Positions 18,700 to 27,119 of a DNA stretch of 64,000 nucleotides are shown here, one piece after another; the stretch's first letter is position 1; the number at the start of each line of letters is the position of its first letter. Both the position numbers and the translations under genes were made by a program. Source of the DNA: Clostridiales bacterium (lineage in GTDB: Bacteria > Bacillota > Clostridia > Tissierellales > GPF-1); the NCBI GenBank assembly GCA_013619125.1, contig JABXKS010000001.1:62001-126000 (forward strand), given 5' to 3'. The notes below the pieces were generated by a model. It made no database searches and was not told the origin of the DNA. It saw only the letters and a program-made list of their open reading frames with translations.

Positions 18700-18702
18700 T
18701 TG

Positions 18703-19674
18703 CTACTCCCATCTAACATCGGGTCCGAAAAACACGAGAGGCGTAAAGTTATTCAGTATTCGAGATGCGATTCTATCTGAATAAGCGCCTTCTAATTGCA
18801 TCGGTGACAGATTGGTGGAAAGAATGGTTTTCTTACCCTTCATCAGCCGCGTATTGATGATGTTGAAAATCTCTGCATTGGAAAAAGCAGAGGCGACCTC
18901 AGTGCCCAAGTCATCAATGATCAAGAGGTCGGATTCAAAGAGCAATTGATAATTTTCCTGTGTGACGGCCTTGTCTCCGCGTGAAAATTTGATGTTGCGG
19001 ATCGTGTCCAGCATGGAGAAGGCGGTTTGATACAAGACGACTTTAGACTGATCCAGCAAAGCTTTTGCGATGCAATTGCAAAGAAAAGTTTTGCCTTGTC
19101 CGGTCCCGCCGTATAACAGAAGATTCTCATCACTAGTTTTATCGAAGTTCGCGACAAAGGATTCCGCTACGCTCAGGTTGTAGAACATATTTTGCCGAGG
19201 AGTTTCCTGAAACCCCTCGAAGGATTCGTTGTTGAACAGTTCGATGTTGAAGCTGGAAAAATTCTCCTTCTCCATGACATGAGAGAGATTTGACATGGCG
19301 TAGGAATGATTGATCAGCGACTGCTTCAAGCAGGTGCAGGTTTTTCCTCCAACATAGCCGGTATCCTTGCATTTTTTGCACTCGTAATGCAATTCCAAAT
19401 AATCCATGGGATAATTGTTTTCGGTCAGCAGAATGGCTTTTCGCTGTTGCAGGCGTTCCAATTCCAAGCGGATCGTTTGAATGCGCTTAAGGTTGATGTT
19501 CCCCAATGCGAGACGAGCCAGTTGCAGATTCAATTCATTGGTACGGTCTTCGACTGCCTGATAATCGGGAAGCTCTTTTCGAATGATTGCTTTTCGCTTT
19601 TCCCGTTCATGGTGGGCGCGATCGCGTTTTGCTTCATATGAACGGAGGATAGTTTTTATATTTTGTTCTTTCAT
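18703..19674 (-). CDS. DnaI/DnaC-like ATP-binding helicase loader (323 aa)
   Basis: AAA+ ATPase that would load the replicative helicase. A coiled-coil-rich N-terminus covers about residues 1-95. A zinc-type cysteine cluster is in YECKKCKDTGYVGGKTCTC, Walker A is GGTGQGKTFL and Walker B is LLIIDDLGTE. The Cys cluster resembles the zinc-binding N-terminal region of Bacillus DnaI. The start ATG overlaps the DnaD stop by four bases (ATGA), so the two are coupled. It acts with the upstream DnaD protein at replication initiation or restart. Confidence 0.9.
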   Translation of the reverse strand: MKEQNIKTILRSYEAKRDRAHHEREKRKAIIRKELPDYQAVEDRTNELNLQLARLALGNINLKRIQTIRLELERLQQRKAILLTENNYPMDYLELHYECKKCKDTGYVGGKTCTCLKQSLINHSYAMSNLSHVMEKENFSSFNIELFNNESFEGFQETPRQNMFYNLSVAESFVANFDKTSDENLLLYGGTGQGKTFLCNCIAKALLDQSKVVLYQTAFSMLDTIRNIKFSRGDKAVTQENYQLLFESDLLIIDDLGTEVASAFSNAEIFNIINTRLMKGKKTILSTNLSPMQLEGAYSDRIASRILNNFTPLVFFGPDVRWE

Positions 19675-20738
19675 GATTTTTTATCCTCCTTTAATTGAAA
19701 TGATTTACCACGGTGTTTTTCCAAATATTTTCTTTCCAATTCTTCCGGCGAGTATTTTTGCATACGGCTGTCGAAGTTATGGAAACTATTTTTCTTTTGC
19801 GTAGCGGAAGATTTTGATGGAGCTGGTTTTCGATTTTCCGCTGCTTTTTCAACGGCTTCCACGGTAGTCAGTCCCTCAGATTTCCAACGCTCCAAAATCT
19901 TATGGGTATAATTGAAGTTCGGGTTGGTGATTTTAATATTTTCATCGCAGGCGCGTTGGATCAACTCCAATTCGAGCTCCCACTCTTTTGTCCAGATCTT
20001 AACCATGCCCAACTCCTTTTGAGTCAAAGGCCGAGCAAGTCCCAAGGCTTTTCGAATGGCGTTTTGCGCGTAAAAATCGACCTCTTTTTTCTCGAGATAG
20101 CTTTCCAGTTCGTTGGTATGGGTAATGCCCATATCATACCAATTTCGAATGATTCCCTCGACGTATCGAATATTCGGCCGACCTTTCTTTTCGTAGGCAA
20201 GTCGAAAGGCTTCAACCACAACATCGGGTGCCATATTGTAATCGCGGATCCAGTTGAGAACGCTGGACATTTCCACGGCAACCAAAGGGCGCCTTGTTAG
20301 ACTGGAAATTTGGTTGAACATGCGATTCGTGGTTTCGTCTTTTCTGGTTGCAATCATGGCAGCGACATCGTTGGAGTATGCCATTTTCCGTTTGTTCTGC
20401 GAATTCGGCTTTAAGTTTTCGAAATATAATTGTTTCAAATTAATAAATTCAATATCGTATTCATCCGGTTCAGATCCCCATGCATGTTTTCTCACAATTT
20501 CTTTACTTTCCCAGAAATTCCATGCGAGAAGGACTTCATCCAAGGGTAGATTTAAATTTTTTGCGATCGTGGAATGATCCCAACTTGCTTGATATTTGGG
20601 TTCTTTCGCGCAAAAATAAGCCATCAAATAAACTTTGACGGCGGATCCGTTTCCCTGTGGCATATATTCTTGGATAAAAATATTTTCGATCGAGGTGTTT
20701 CCTAGATCGATCATCGGTTCTTCTATACGGTAACTCAT
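19671..20738 (-). CDS. DnaD domain protein (355 aa)
   Basis: Primosome-type protein. The N-terminal winged-helix region lies at about residues 20-110 (VKVYLMAYFCAKEPKYQASWDHSTIAKNL). A DnaD/DnaB2 domain at about 200-270 carries YEKKGRPNIRYVEGIIRNWYDMGI, the YxxxIxxxW-type motif. The start at 20738 (MSYRIEEPM) is chosen because GGAGG precedes it by the right spacing; a further in-frame ATG at 20780 has no RBS and lies upstream of the promoter-like TATAAT. It is coupled to the DnaI-like gene by a 4-base overlap. Confidence 0.85.
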   Translation of the reverse strand: MSYRIEEPMIDLGNTSIENIFIQEYMPQGNGSAVKVYLMAYFCAKEPKYQASWDHSTIAKNLNLPLDEVLLAWNFWESKEIVRKHAWGSEPDEYDIEFINLKQLYFENLKPNSQNKRKMAYSNDVAAMIATRKDETTNRMFNQISSLTRRPLVAVEMSSVLNWIRDYNMAPDVVVEAFRLAYEKKGRPNIRYVEGIIRNWYDMGITHTNELESYLEKKEVDFYAQNAIRKALGLARPLTQKELGMVKIWTKEWELELELIQRACDENIKITNPNFNYTHKILERWKSEGLTTVEAVEKAAENRKPAPSKSSATQKKNSFHNFDSRMQKYSPEELERKYLEKHRGKSFQLKEDKKS

Positions 20739-20768
20739 AATTTCCTCCACGGTTTCTTGGGTCTTTCT

Positions 20769-20777
20769 ATTATAACA
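20769..20777 (-). promoter_or_regulatory. Extended -10 promoter for the dnaD operon
   Basis: The minus strand reads TGTTATAAT (TGn-TATAAT), about 30 bases before the dnaD start. No good -35 is visible, as is common for extended -10 promoters. Confidence 0.5.
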
Positions 20778-20792
20778 CAAAATGCTTTTTGG

Positions 20793-20821
20793 TTGCCCTG
20801 AGAGGCCAGAATTGATATAAT
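20793..20821 (+). promoter_or_regulatory. Promoter of the M23 peptidase gene
   Basis: TTGCCC (20793-20798), a 17-base spacer and TATAAT (20816-20821). It stands back to back with the dnaD promoter. Confidence 0.6.
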
Positions 20822-20873
20822 AACCCTAGTGTATGAAAAAGTTTTCATAATAATTACCAGTATTGGGGGAAGC

Positions 20874-22337
20874 ATGGAAGCGAAAGGGCCGAATTACTCG
20901 AAAATCAGAGCAATACTCAACCGAATACCCAAAAAAACCCAAGCAATTGTACTCGTGTCTGGCGTGTTGATTTTTAGTGCCGTTGGATTTGGAATGAAGG
21001 TGCAAGCCGATCAAGAAGCGGTTGTAGCACAGCATTTAATTGAAACGCAGGGGTTTGAGGTGTATTATAATGGCGAATTGTTCGCCAAGGTTAGAAACAC
21101 CTTGGATATTCAGACAACGATTGATGAAAAAGCAATGTTCCTAGAAAAAGCGGAAGGAATCGCAATGATTCCGGATGGGGAATTTACATATGAACCAACG
21201 AGCTTTGAAGATGAAGATGAAACGAGTCCGGTAGCGATTCAGCAAGCGGTTGACAGCAACGTCGAATTTCTTGCGCAAGCCACTCAAATCGTTGTGGATG
21301 GAATTGCCTTGGCTACAGTGAAATCGGAGACGGAAGCGCAGCAGATCATTGATGGAATTCAAGCGCCATATATCGCGAAGATGAGCGAAGATGGTTCGGA
21401 AATCTTTGAGGTGGGTTTGGTCGAGACCGTTTCTTTTGAAACATCCGCTACGGATCCAACAACCATTCAAACAGTAGAGAAGGTTGAAGAGTTTCTTGTA
21501 AAAGGAACAAATAGAAATGAGACTTACGTGGTACAAAGAGGAGATTGGTTCGAGAAGATCGCCTATGACCATGATATGACAGTTGTTGAATTGAAAGCGG
21601 CGAATCCTGAAATGAATTACAACTTGATTTATGCGGGCGATGATGTGAATTTGATTGTTCCTGATCCCTTTCTTTCAGTTGCCACCTATGAAAAAGCGAC
21701 CTATGAAGAGGGTATCGAGTATGGAACGGAATATACAACCTCTTCCAGCTATTACAAAGACGAAAATCGTGTAGTAAGAAGCGGGAAAGAAGGAACCAAA
21801 GAGGTTGTTGCCAATATAAAGAAAGTAAACGGAAAAGCAGTGGAAGTAGAAGTGTTGGAAGAGACTGTACTCAAGGAGCCACGCGCGAAACTGATCGCTC
21901 AAGGCACCAAAGAGATCCCGCAACTGAAGGGGACGGGGGTATTCCAATATCCAGTTCAAGTGAGCAGCTTATCTTCTCGTTTCGGGAACCGGGTGCATCC
22001 GATTACAGGGCGACCTGATTTTCATACAGGAGTTGATTGGCCAAAATCGAAAGGAACCCCGGTAAAAGCGGCGGATGGTGGAACGGTAACCTTTGCCGGA
22101 TGGAAATCTGGGTATGGATATGTTGTGTATATGGATCATGGGGGTGGATTTGAAACCCGTTATGCGCATATGAGCGCGATCTATGTGCAAAAAGGTGAAA
22201 AAGTATATAAGGATAAGTCAATTGGTGCCGTGGGAAACACCGGAAATTCAACGGGTTCGCATTTGCATTTTGAAGTACGAAAGTATGGGGTAGCGTACAA
22301 CCCGTATAACTTCTTGGACGGATCAGCGTATCGCTAA
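20874..22337 (+). CDS. Membrane-anchored M23 metallopeptidase with LysM and G5 domains (487 aa)
   Basis: Cell-wall endopeptidase. One membrane segment lies near residues 20-40 (AIVLVSGVLIFSAVGFG). An N-terminal region is followed by LysM (YVVQRGDWFEKIAYDHDMTV, about 222-270), a G5 domain (about 285-355) and a C-terminal peptidase M23 domain. Zinc ligands are H384 and D388 in FHTGVDW and H465 in HLHFEV, with H463 also present. The G5 and LysM modules bind peptidoglycan sugars. The ATG at 20874 is preferred over 20829 because GGGGGA precedes it. It lies immediately before walR, in keeping with WalRK control of wall hydrolases, although a terminator separates them. Confidence 0.9.
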   Translation: MEAKGPNYSKIRAILNRIPKKTQAIVLVSGVLIFSAVGFGMKVQADQEAVVAQHLIETQGFEVYYNGELFAKVRNTLDIQTTIDEKAMFLEKAEGIAMIPDGEFTYEPTSFEDEDETSPVAIQQAVDSNVEFLAQATQIVVDGIALATVKSETEAQQIIDGIQAPYIAKMSEDGSEIFEVGLVETVSFETSATDPTTIQTVEKVEEFLVKGTNRNETYVVQRGDWFEKIAYDHDMTVVELKAANPEMNYNLIYAGDDVNLIVPDPFLSVATYEKATYEEGIEYGTEYTTSSSYYKDENRVVRSGKEGTKEVVANIKKVNGKAVEVEVLEETVLKEPRAKLIAQGTKEIPQLKGTGVFQYPVQVSSLSSRFGNRVHPITGRPDFHTGVDWPKSKGTPVKAADGGTVTFAGWKSGYGYVVYMDHGGGFETRYAHMSAIYVQKGEKVYKDKSIGAVGNTGNSTGSHLHFEVRKYGVAYNPYNFLDGSAYR

Positions 22338-22340
22338 CAA

Positions 22341-22368
22341 GGAACTCCCATTGGGGAGTTTCTTTCTT
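22341..22368 (+). terminator. Terminator between the M23 peptidase gene and walR
   Basis: Stem GGAACTCCC / GGGAGTTTC (one G-T pair) with a 4-base loop, followed by TTTCTTC. The weak T run suggests partial read-through into walR, for which no separate promoter was found. Confidence 0.6.
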
Positions 22369-22402
22369 CAAAAGGCTTTGAAGAAAGAACAGGGGTGGAA
22401 AA

Positions 22403-23101
22403 ATGGCATATAAAATTTTAGTTGTAGAAGATGAACTGCCAATAGCTGATATTTTGAAATTCAATCTGGAACGCGAAGGATATTTGGTCGTGAATGCCTA
22501 TGATGGGGAAGAAGCGTTGCAAATGACCTTTTCAGAGAAACCAGACCTCGTTTTATTGGATGTGATGATTCCAAAAAAAGATGGATTTCAGGTGTTGAAG
22601 GAAATCCGAGATCGATCACAGTTGCCGGTTTTGATGGTAACAGCGAAGGAAGAGGAAGTGGACAAGGTGTTGGGGCTCGAGTTGGGCGCGGATGACTATA
22701 TCACGAAACCTTTTAGCATTCGAGAGCTTTTAGCACGGGTAAAAGCCAATCTACGACGCATGGGCGTGGAAGAAGTTGCAGAGAATCCAGAGGATAAACA
22801 GGTGTATCGTTTCAATGACCTGGAAATTAATTTAACCAAATACGAAGTGAAAAAACGCGGTCAAGTCATTGAGTTGACACTGCGGGAATTTGAACTGCTA
22901 CAATTCTTGGCTGCAAAGCCTGATCAGGTATTCTCCCGTGAGCAATTGTTGGAAGAAGTTTGGGGCTATGAATACTATGGCGACATTCGAACCGTAGATG
23001 TGACCGTTCGGCGACTTCGCGTCAAAGTGGAAGATGATTCATCGAAACCGAAATTCATTTTCACAAAGCGCGGTGTTGGATATTACTTTAAGAGGAGTTA
23101 A
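22403..23101 (+). CDS. walR: Response regulator WalR (YycF), OmpR family (232 aa)
   Basis: Receiver domain (1-120) with phospho-acceptor D53 in LVLLDVMIPKKDGF and acidic pocket ED at 9-10. The C-terminal winged helix (135-232) contains REFELLQFLAAKPDQVFSREQLLEEVWGYEYYGDIRTVDVTVRRLR. The WalR identity rests on sequence style and on context: WalK, YycH, YycI and YycJ homologues follow. It regulates cell-wall hydrolases and is often essential in Firmicutes. PhoP is a close relative, but the neighbourhood favours WalR. It ends two bases before walK. Confidence 0.93.
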   Translation: MAYKILVVEDELPIADILKFNLEREGYLVVNAYDGEEALQMTFSEKPDLVLLDVMIPKKDGFQVLKEIRDRSQLPVLMVTAKEEEVDKVLGLELGADDYITKPFSIRELLARVKANLRRMGVEEVAENPEDKQVYRFNDLEINLTKYEVKKRGQVIELTLREFELLQFLAAKPDQVFSREQLLEEVWGYEYYGDIRTVDVTVRRLRVKVEDDSSKPKFIFTKRGVGYYFKRS

Positions 23102-23103
23102 CG

Positions 23104-24921
23104 ATGTTTAAAAGCATACGATGGCGACTTGTGATCATCTACTTTTTACTAGTTTTTATGGCGGTTACCGTGGTTGGGGTTTTTATTCTCGATCGGTTGC
23201 GGTCGCAGCAGGAAGAGTGGACTCTCAATAATATGCGTCAATACGCGGAACAAGTGCAAGTATTGCCTTCGCTCCGAGCAGATGACTGGGTGGAGAATGA
23301 ATCGCAATTGGTCGAGTCTTTTTCCAATTGGCCGATTGCTCAGACGGATCAGGCGTATTTGCTGCGTATGGATGGAACAGTGCCGAGGGTGTTGTCCAGT
23401 TCCATGGGAGCGCAAAATCTGATTGGGAAACTGGCATACGAAACAGAAGTGATCGATAACGAGTTGGTTTTTAATGCCCTGAATGGGGAAAAAGAAGATA
23501 AAATCAAGAAGGGAACCTATCAGCCCGAAGATACAGTGGCGCACTTGGTGGTTCCTTTGTTTTCTGTCAGCGGCGAGATCAAGGGTTTGATTTATGTGAC
23601 CAGTGATCTGGAAGTGACCAACCAGGTTCTTTCTGCATCGCGAACCATTTTGTTTCAAGGGATGGCGTTGGCGTTAGTGCTTACGGTAATCATGGGATCG
23701 ATTTTATCTCGATCAATTACGGTTCCGATTCAAGCGGTAACAATTAAGGCAGCAAAAATGGCTGAGGGAGACTTCGACCAAAAGGTGGATGTGAAGTCCG
23801 ATGATGAACTGGGCCAATTGGCCATGATGTTCAACAGTTTGACGGACGAATTGAAAAAGACGATATCGCAGCTGTCGGAAGAGGGCAGCAAGTTGGAAGC
23901 CCTGTTTACCAATATGGCGGACGGCTTGATTGCGATCGATACAAAGGGAAAATTGCTCCATGCCAACCCAATTGCACGAAAGTTGTTTGTGATTGACGAA
24001 ATGGAGAAAGAGCAAGATGTATTGTCGCTGCTGCAGGAACTGCGTCCGGATGTTCAATTGGATCATTTGATGACCTCCGAAGATGCGCGGGGTGAACTGA
24101 TGCTGGAATTTAGCCCTGAGGAAATCTATCGCGCGCATTACGCGCCTTTCCTCAATGACAAAGGAGAACGCAGTGGCTTGATCCTGGTTTTTCAAGATAT
24201 TACGGAGCAATATAAGCTTGAAACCATGCGGCGAGAATTTGTCGCCAATGTTTCTCACGAACTTAAAACCCCCATTACAACCATTAAAAGCTACACAGAA
24301 ACCATTATGGACGGAGTTTTGGACGACAAAGAGATGTCGACGAAATTTTTGGGTGTTATCAATAATGAATGTGATCGCATGACGCGCATTGTTCGCGATC
24401 TTTTACAATTGTCTTCGATGGACTATCAGGAAACGAATTGGGAGTTGAGCGAAGTCTGCCTGCAGGAACTATTGGAATTGGTCGATTTGAAGATGAAGAT
24501 TTCCGCGCAGGCCAAGAACCAGCAATTGCGGATTCGAATCGAACCGACGCTTCCTTGTTTGACCGGAAATCGGGATGCCTTGGAGCAAGTAATGCTTAAT
24601 GTCGTATCCAATGCTATCAAGTATACCCAAGAGGGCGGAACGATTGATATGCATGCCTATATGGAAGAATCTCATTTGATGGTTCGCGTGCGAGACAACG
24701 GCAGCGGAATTCCACAAGAGGATTTGGATCGAATTTTCGAAAGATTTTATCGTGTTAACAAGGCGAGAAGCCGAGCCATGGGCGGAACAGGACTGGGGCT
24801 TTCCATTGCAAAGCAGATTGTTGAGTTGCATGGAGGCAGTATTCAAATTCAAAGCAATCTGGGTGAAGGTACCGTTGTGGAAATTCGTTTCCGAGACGGT
24901 AATGCCCAAGAACGGGTTTAA
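23104..24921 (+). CDS. walK: Sensor histidine kinase WalK (YycG) (605 aa)
   Basis: TM1 near residues 9-29, an extracytoplasmic sensor of about 145 residues, TM2 near 178-200, HAMP (200-255), PAS (about 262-370), HisKA with phospho-accepting H385 in FVANVSHELKTPITTI, and HATPase with NVVSNAIKYTQEGG and MGGTGLGLSIAKQIVELHGG. This is the canonical WalK layout. It senses wall or membrane signals and phosphorylates WalR. It is co-transcribed with walR (2-base gap). Confidence 0.95.
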   Translation: MFKSIRWRLVIIYFLLVFMAVTVVGVFILDRLRSQQEEWTLNNMRQYAEQVQVLPSLRADDWVENESQLVESFSNWPIAQTDQAYLLRMDGTVPRVLSSSMGAQNLIGKLAYETEVIDNELVFNALNGEKEDKIKKGTYQPEDTVAHLVVPLFSVSGEIKGLIYVTSDLEVTNQVLSASRTILFQGMALALVLTVIMGSILSRSITVPIQAVTIKAAKMAEGDFDQKVDVKSDDELGQLAMMFNSLTDELKKTISQLSEEGSKLEALFTNMADGLIAIDTKGKLLHANPIARKLFVIDEMEKEQDVLSLLQELRPDVQLDHLMTSEDARGELMLEFSPEEIYRAHYAPFLNDKGERSGLILVFQDITEQYKLETMRREFVANVSHELKTPITTIKSYTETIMDGVLDDKEMSTKFLGVINNECDRMTRIVRDLLQLSSMDYQETNWELSEVCLQELLELVDLKMKISAQAKNQQLRIRIEPTLPCLTGNRDALEQVMLNVVSNAIKYTQEGGTIDMHAYMEESHLMVRVRDNGSGIPQEDLDRIFERFYRVNKARSRAMGGTGLGLSIAKQIVELHGGSIQIQSNLGEGTVVEIRFRDGNAQERV

Positions 24922-24938
24922 ATCAATCGTAATTGATC

Positions 24939-24971
24939 TGTAACCATCCTGTAATGATGAGTCGATATAAT
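24939..24971 (+). promoter_or_regulatory. WalR-type box overlapping the -35 of an internal promoter
   Basis: TGTAAC-CATCC-TGTAAT (24939-24955) fits the known WalR consensus TGTWAH-N5-TGTWAH at every position. A -10 TATAAT lies at 24966-24971, ten bases after the box, and there is no -35 hexamer. This is the geometry of an activator-dependent promoter of the OmpR/PhoB class. It drives the 25003 gene and probably yycH and yycI. Confidence 0.75.
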
Positions 24972-25002
24972 GGGGAAGTAACATGTATTCTGGAGGGAAA
25001 CA

Positions 25003-25677
25003 ATGAAGAAGACACCCATACTCATCCTAGTCGGGATGGCGCTCATCTTTTGGATCTGCTGCGCAAGCGCGGGTTTTGCCGATGAGGGATCAATCAATCA
25101 AGTGAATAGTGAGCCACTCGATATGGAGATTCTCTCGCCAGAGGGAAACTATGTGTCTTCGACTGGAAAAATCCCCATCTCATTGCAGTCTACGGGAGGA
25201 AGTATTGTCACGGTGAAAATTTATCCGATGGATTCGGAGTATTTAGCCATGGGAAGCTTTCGATTGGATGTCAGAGACATGGTTGTTGAATATCATGCAG
25301 CTGTCTTGCCTGCGGTGCAAAGAATGACGGATGAAGGTCTTGGAGACATTGAATTGGATGAAACGGGCGAAGAAATCGAAGCGGAGAAAACAACCGAGAC
25401 GATTGAACTTCCCAGCCTACCGAGCAAGATGTTTTCGGAAACCATTGGCCAGACGGGTCGTTGGTTGTACGAATTGACTTTGAAGCCGGGGCGATATCTC
25501 CTTTTGATTCAAGCGGAAGGCAATATGCGGCGATCAGAGGAATATGCAATATCCATTACCGTAACGAGTATGGAGCGGGCAACTGAATTTTTAGAGAAGC
25601 TGGAAGAAGAAGCGGAGTATTCGTATATGAGTCCAGCTGTGCTAGCCCCCATACAACGGCCACTTTCCATGTATTAA
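25003..25677 (+). CDS. Exported protein of unknown function in the WalRK operon (224 aa)
   Basis: Not recognised. A signal peptide is visible in residues 1-26 (MKKTPILILVGMALIFWICC, likely cleavage after AGFA). The mature part begins with a segment, EILSPEGNYVSSTGKIPISLQ, that looks like an Ig-like beta-sandwich, has an acidic central linker (about residues 110-135, rich in Glu and Thr), and then another beta-rich part with GRWLYELTLKPGRYLLLIQAEG. It carries no Cys in the mature part. It lies between walK and yycH, behind a WalR-type box, with its own RBS (GGAGGG). The context suggests a wall-side accessory or a sensor partner of WalK. YycH/YycI in Bacillus modulate WalK, but this protein is not one of them. 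Confidence 0.75.
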   Translation: MKKTPILILVGMALIFWICCASAGFADEGSINQVNSEPLDMEILSPEGNYVSSTGKIPISLQSTGGSIVTVKIYPMDSEYLAMGSFRLDVRDMVVEYHAAVLPAVQRMTDEGLGDIELDETGEEIEAEKTTETIELPSLPSKMFSETIGQTGRWLYELTLKPGRYLLLIQAEGNMRRSEEYAISITVTSMERATEFLEKLEEEAEYSYMSPAVLAPIQRPLSMY

Positions 25678-25695
25678 GACATTGGAGAGGGTTTT

Positions 25696-27117
25696 ATGGA
25701 ACGAATAAAAACCATGATTATTATCGGACTTTTCGCGATGTCAGTGTTTCTGTCATCGCAAGTTTTATATACAACAAAGCCATTGATTGGAGAGGAAGAA
25801 GCGATACCTGTGGTGTCGTCTTTTGTGCTCTCCAATTTTGTTTTGCCCGAAAGTATGGTTTTGCACTTTTCGAAGGATTCCCATACCATTTTGTCTCCAA
25901 CCAAGGAACCGGCGCTATGGGAGGCTGGAAAGCTTCAAATGAAAATGGTGTTGGAATCGGCGAACACGGTTCAAGAAGAGATAGATTGGGAAGTTTTGCG
26001 GGAGAAAAAGTCGGAAAAATCCATCGACTATTTATTTTCCTTTCCCGCCCCAACCGAATTGATATTGCGCACCTACGGGATCGTACCTGACGAGGGTTTA
26101 AATTTACCGGATTCCATTACAGGGATCTGGATCAGTGGAGACAACGGCGAGGTTGTATTGATGCAGGAGAAATCCGCGGTTCGCTTCTCATCGAACAGTG
26201 CAACCGGCAACCTATTGGCATTGATTCGCGAGGCACGGGAGGAAGAGTATATCCATTACTATCCCGGAGTTTTGTTAAACGATAAGGCGGAGTTTTATCT
26301 GCCGATTACCCTGGGGGATGTTTTGCCGAATGTGCGGGTGCAGTCTGCGGTCGACGTGAATGATTCAGTCTCTTTGGAAAAAATGGCCAAAGGATTCTTT
26401 GAAGAGAATTATCCCTATGCCAGACGAATTGTAGAGAGTGACTATACCACGATTTTTGTCCAGGGGAATGATACCTTGGTGATTTCAGAAGGTGGATTGT
26501 TGGAGTATTCCAATACCGCTGTAATGCTCAGTCAATCGAGCAGTTTATTTGAAGGGCTGCAGGTAGCCGGACAATTTATTGAGGATCGGGATCAGATCGG
26601 CGCTCCGGTGTATTTGACCGGGGTTGAAATCGGAGAGGATCATTATGGGGTGGCAACCTATGAGTTTGCGTTTTCGTATTTTATCAATGACACGCCGGTG
26701 CGGTTAAAAAAAGAGATGGAGGAGAGTTGGAATCTTCGCGCTCCCATCATGGTGCTGGTGAAGAACAATGAGGTGAAAACCTATCGAAGGGTGCTTCGGA
26801 TCGTGCAGCCTGAATTTCAGCCTTTGCCGCAAGACACCTTGAGCCCGCAGGACGTGATCGATCGAAACTTTGACACCATTGTCGCCCGCTACCAAGGTTC
26901 CTTGAGAGCCAGGGGTGAAGCGGAACCGGAGAATTATGGCGAAGCTATTTATCAAGCGATCGAGGATGTAAAGCTTTCCTATTTTGATTGCCCTGAGCAA
27001 CGGATGAATGGGGAAATGGAATTGATCGGAATATGGGAAGTACTGATCGATGATTATGCGTATTATTTTGACGTGCATACGGGGAACCTTGTGGACGTGG
27101 TTGAGAAAGAGGGATAA
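25696..27117 (+). CDS. yycH: YycH family regulator of WalK (473 aa)
   Basis: One N-terminal membrane segment (residues 5-22, MIIIGLFAMSVFLSSQVLY) and a long extracytoplasmic domain are the YycH architecture. In Bacillus and Staphylococcus YycH forms a complex with YycI and WalK at the membrane and tunes kinase activity. The length fits the family (about 450). Start ATG after GGAGAGGGTTTT. Two bases separate it from yycI, so both come from one transcript. Its sequence is divergent, and identification relies strongly on position and topology. Confidence 0.8.
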   Translation: MERIKTMIIIGLFAMSVFLSSQVLYTTKPLIGEEEAIPVVSSFVLSNFVLPESMVLHFSKDSHTILSPTKEPALWEAGKLQMKMVLESANTVQEEIDWEVLREKKSEKSIDYLFSFPAPTELILRTYGIVPDEGLNLPDSITGIWISGDNGEVVLMQEKSAVRFSSNSATGNLLALIREAREEEYIHYYPGVLLNDKAEFYLPITLGDVLPNVRVQSAVDVNDSVSLEKMAKGFFEENYPYARRIVESDYTTIFVQGNDTLVISEGGLLEYSNTAVMLSQSSSLFEGLQVAGQFIEDRDQIGAPVYLTGVEIGEDHYGVATYEFAFSYFINDTPVRLKKEMEESWNLRAPIMVLVKNNEVKTYRRVLRIVQPEFQPLPQDTLSPQDVIDRNFDTIVARYQGSLRARGEAEPENYGEAIYQAIEDVKLSYFDCPEQRMNGEMELIGIWEVLIDDYAYYFDVHTGNLVDVVEKEG

Positions 27118-27119
27118 GG

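Noticed and set aside
20829-20873. Earlier start of the M23 peptidase
   Set aside because: No ribosome site precedes the ATG at 20829, and it lies very near the predicted transcription start; the ATG at 20874 has GGGGGA.
23713-24258. 181-codon open frame antisense to walK
   Set aside because: It overlaps the HAMP-PAS region of an intact kinase, with composition typical of a shadow frame.
22403-24921. Reading the walR-walK pair as PhoP-PhoR
   Set aside because: The families are close, but YycH, YycI and YycJ homologues follow in order, and no phosphate genes are near.
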